The notes below the pieces were generated by a model that was given only the letters and a program-made list of their open reading frames with translations, did not search any database and had not been told where the DNA came from. Shown piece by piece: positions 62,389-64,000 of a stretch of DNA of 64,000 nt. The stretch is from the NCBI GenBank assembly GCA_947644305.1, contig CANRYS010000007.1, positions 62,001 through 126,000 on the forward strand. The letters run 5' to 3'. This DNA comes from an uncultured Roseburia sp. (lineage in GTDB: Bacteria > Bacillota > Clostridia > Lachnospirales > Lachnospiraceae). A program made the position numbers and the translations under genes. Position 1 is the first letter of the stretch; every line of letters begins with the position of its first letter.

Positions 62389-63177
62389 CTACGGCTCTTC
62401 TGCTATCCGATCCGGGGTTGACTGAGGCGGCTCCGTCGGAGCAGGCGTCGGCTTTGGCGGCTCTGTTGGAGCAGGAGTTGGCTGAGGCGGCTCCGTTGGA
62501 GCTGTTGTTGGTTCTGGTGGATCGGTAGGTTCCTGAGTCTTAACCGGTTTCTGTGTCTTAACTGGTTTCTTTGTTTTCTTTGGTTTCGGCGACTTCGTCG
62601 GTTTTGGCGCTACGGTTGGTTTTGGTGTCGTCGACGTCACTTTTGGAACAGATGTCGGCTCAGTTACTGGCTTTCTCGTGCTCAGGTAAATGGTACTGAC
62701 ATAACCTTCTTTTCCATTAAAAGATACTTTCGTCCATTCCTTGCCATATTCAAGAATATCCACTTCGTCACCGGCATCTAATTTGGTAATAACAGAAGCA
62801 GTGAGGGAAGCTTCACTTCTCAGATTAACAACCGTGGTCGCATAGGCTGTCTTTGCTGATTTGAGCTCTTCCATTTCTTCGTCGTTCTCGTCATCGTCGA
62901 AGTCTTCTTCATTGCCGCTAATAATAGCTGATTTATATGGAGGATTTGTCTTTTCTGGTTCAACTGCCTGTTCTGTCACGACGGCTGGTGTTTCGTCAAC
63001 GATTTCGTCGCTGTCGATGCTTTTATCACTAAAGATATAGATCTTTGCGACAAAAATAAGCGCCACCACAAGCACGCAAGCTATAATACCAGACCAAATC
63101 CCAACTATAAACTCAAAACGAAATTTTTTATCTGTTTTTAATTTTTCTGTAAACTTTTGTTTGTTCTCTCCACTCAT
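62389..63177 (-). CDS. membrane-anchored SH3b domain protein with Pro/Thr-rich tail
   Basis: The 262-residue protein has one membrane segment (about residues 25-48) with the bulk outside, an acidic stretch (about 88-103), a bacterial SH3 domain (about 112-168, VNLRSEASLTASVITKLDAGDEV and WTKVSFNGKEGYVSTIYL) and a tail of Pro, Thr and Lys with repeats of the form PAPTEPPxPT. SH3b domains often bind peptidoglycan stems, so it may anchor to the wall. It is divergent from lexA. The function is unknown. Confidence 0.82.
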   Translation of the reverse strand: MSGENKQKFTEKLKTDKKFRFEFIVGIWSGIIACVLVVALIFVAKIYIFSDKSIDSDEIVDETPAVVTEQAVEPEKTNPPYKSAIISGNEEDFDDDENDEEMEELKSAKTAYATTVVNLRSEASLTASVITKLDAGDEVDILEYGKEWTKVSFNGKEGYVSTIYLSTRKPVTEPTSVPKVTSTTPKPTVAPKPTKSPKPKKTKKPVKTQKPVKTQEPTDPPEPTTAPTEPPQPTPAPTEPPKPTPAPTEPPQSTPDRIAEEP

Positions 63178-63273
63178 TCGTTTGTCATCTCCTTACAAAA
63201 TGCTTTCCTTCATAATTATAACCATTGTAAGAAAATTTGTCTACAAAAATTTAAAGAAAAAAGCAGGAAATAT

Positions 63274-63334
63274 AGAACAAACGTTTGACAAGAACGAAAA
63301 TATGTGTTATATTATAAATACAAACAGTTGTTTG
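63274..63334 (+). promoter_or_regulatory. two LexA (SOS) boxes of lexA
   Basis: AGAACAAACGTTTG at 63274-63287 overlaps the -35 box, and CAAACAGTTGTTTG at 63321-63334 lies just after the start site. Both fit (C)GAAC-N4-GTTC(G) with one or two changes and indicate autorepression. Confidence 0.78.
63285..63313 (+). promoter_or_regulatory. promoter of lexA
   Basis: Consensus TTGACA at 63285-63290, a 17-bp spacer and TATATT at 63308-63313. Confidence 0.82.
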
Positions 63335-63360
63335 TATAAAAATGCGGGAGGTAGCAGAAT

Positions 63361-63975
63361 ATGGGTAATGGTCGAATTTCTGCCAAACAGAGTGAAATAT
63401 TAGAGTATATAAAGGAACAGATTCTTACAAAAGGGTATCCCCCGGCTGTACGAGAGATTTGTAATGCCGTAAATTTAAAATCCACGTCTTCGGTACACTC
63501 TCATCTTGAAACTTTGGAGAAAAATGGATACATAAGGCGAGATCCCACGAAACCACGTGCCATTGAGATTGTAGATGATAGTTTTAATTTAACTAGAAAG
63601 GAAATGCGAAATATTCCCATTTTAGGAACTGTCGCAGCAGGTCAGCCAATTTTTGCAGAAGAAAATGTTAGCGGTTATTTTCCTCTTCTCGCCGATGAAC
63701 TCCCTTCTGGGGATTTGTTTATATTAAATGTCCGAGGCGAAAGTATGATCAATATAGGGATTTATGACGGAGATAAGGTTATCGTACGTCAGAGCCCGAC
63801 CGCCAGAAATGGCGAAATTGTCGTAGCACTGGTGGAGGATTCAGCTACGGTTAAGACATACTATAAAGAAGATGGACGCTATCGTCTTCAGCCTGAAAAT
63901 GATACGATGGAGCCGATTTATGTAGACCAGGTTGTGATTCTGGGCATTGTCGTCGGACTTTTCCGCTTAATGTAG
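63361..63975 (+). CDS. lexA: SOS repressor LexA
   Basis: The 204-residue repressor has an N-terminal winged helix (about residues 1-70) and a self-cleaving C-domain. The cleavage bond is Ala93-Gly94 (TVAAGQP), with the dyad Ser128 (GESM) and Lys165 (ATVKTYY). RecA-ssDNA triggers cleavage and induces SOS genes. GGGAGGT precedes ATG 63361. Two SOS boxes flank its promoter, and the same arrangement is seen at the YneA-like gene. Confidence 0.97.
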   Translation: MGNGRISAKQSEILEYIKEQILTKGYPPAVREICNAVNLKSTSSVHSHLETLEKNGYIRRDPTKPRAIEIVDDSFNLTRKEMRNIPILGTVAAGQPIFAEENVSGYFPLLADELPSGDLFILNVRGESMINIGIYDGDKVIVRQSPTARNGEIVVALVEDSATVKTYYKEDGRYRLQPENDTMEPIYVDQVVILGIVVGLFRLM

Positions 63976-64000
63976 CTGGTATCTTTTTAAGAGAATATCA

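Overview
The window is chromosomal DNA of a low-GC, Gram-positive anaerobe, most likely a spore-forming member of the Lachnospiraceae (Clostridia). Pointers to this are a DUF5688 protein, RemA, RqcH, a SpoVB-type flippase, LexA/YneA-type SOS control, an IscR-NifS-NifU iron-sulfur operon, and the gene order radC-mreBCD-pbp2-minCDE-rodA-mgsA. No genus is claimed.

The most striking large-scale feature is a switch of gene orientation near 30.8 kb. Left of it almost all genes are on the + strand, and right of it almost all are on the - strand, so transcription converges there. At the switch lie a XerS-like tyrosine recombinase (30907-31965) and, about 80 bp upstream of it, a 28-bp dif-like dyad (32047-32074). 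Together these suggest that the replication terminus and dimer-resolution site fall inside this window.

Region 1 (0-6.9 kb): two type I signal peptidase paralogues flank the ribosome-assembly GTPase RbgA. The first has lost both catalytic residues. They are followed by a CYTH protein, a secreted SGNH hydrolase and glutamate dehydrogenase. Region 2 (7-13.3 kb): a LytTR/GHKL two-component system, two unknown coiled-coil proteins, a DUF5688 protein, tRNA-Arg(CCG), Hsp33 and an anchored protein with DPNAA repeats. Region 3 (13.4-22 kb): rluF-type pseudouridine synthase and ligA, a SpoVB-like flippase, a 604-residue acidic protein, then iscR-nifS-nifU. Region 4 (22-30.8 kb): HisJ-type phosphatase and RqcH on the - strand; yicC-remA-gmk-lepB-rpoZ; an SOS-controlled YneA-like LysM protein; and a large N-acetylmuramoyl-L-alanine amidase.

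Region 5 (30.9-39.4 kb): XerS/dif, a 72-codon small membrane protein gene, and a complete type II-A CRISPR-Cas locus. Reading in its own direction (- strand) this is cas9-cas1-cas2-csn2-leader-array, with a divergent tracrRNA on the + strand. The small gene begins directly after the degenerate terminal repeat, so the pre-crRNA could serve as its 5' leader. A predicted small RNA on the - strand faces the 3' end of the tracrRNA. Region 6 (39.4-46 kb): an orphan BlaI-type repressor with two tandem operators, then HlyD-like-yggS-sepF-DivIVA-like-lspA-rluD (division/ylm cluster) and a DUF378 gene. Region 7 (45.6-55.3 kb): radC-mreBCD-pbp2-minCDE-rodA-mgsA, the cell-shape and division-site operon. 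Region 8 (55.3-64 kb): a 117-bp tandem duplication at the 3' end of a PLP enzyme gene, then miaA, mutL, mutS, an SH3 protein and, on the + strand, lexA with two SOS boxes.

Other notable signals are a composite palindromic element present twice, each time filling the gap between a stop codon and the next ribosome binding site (gmk/lepB and mreB/mreC); a 31-bp dyad at the iscR start site; and a 21-bp-period direct repeat upstream of the LytTR regulator gene. Signals were found by eye; no searches or folding programs were run.
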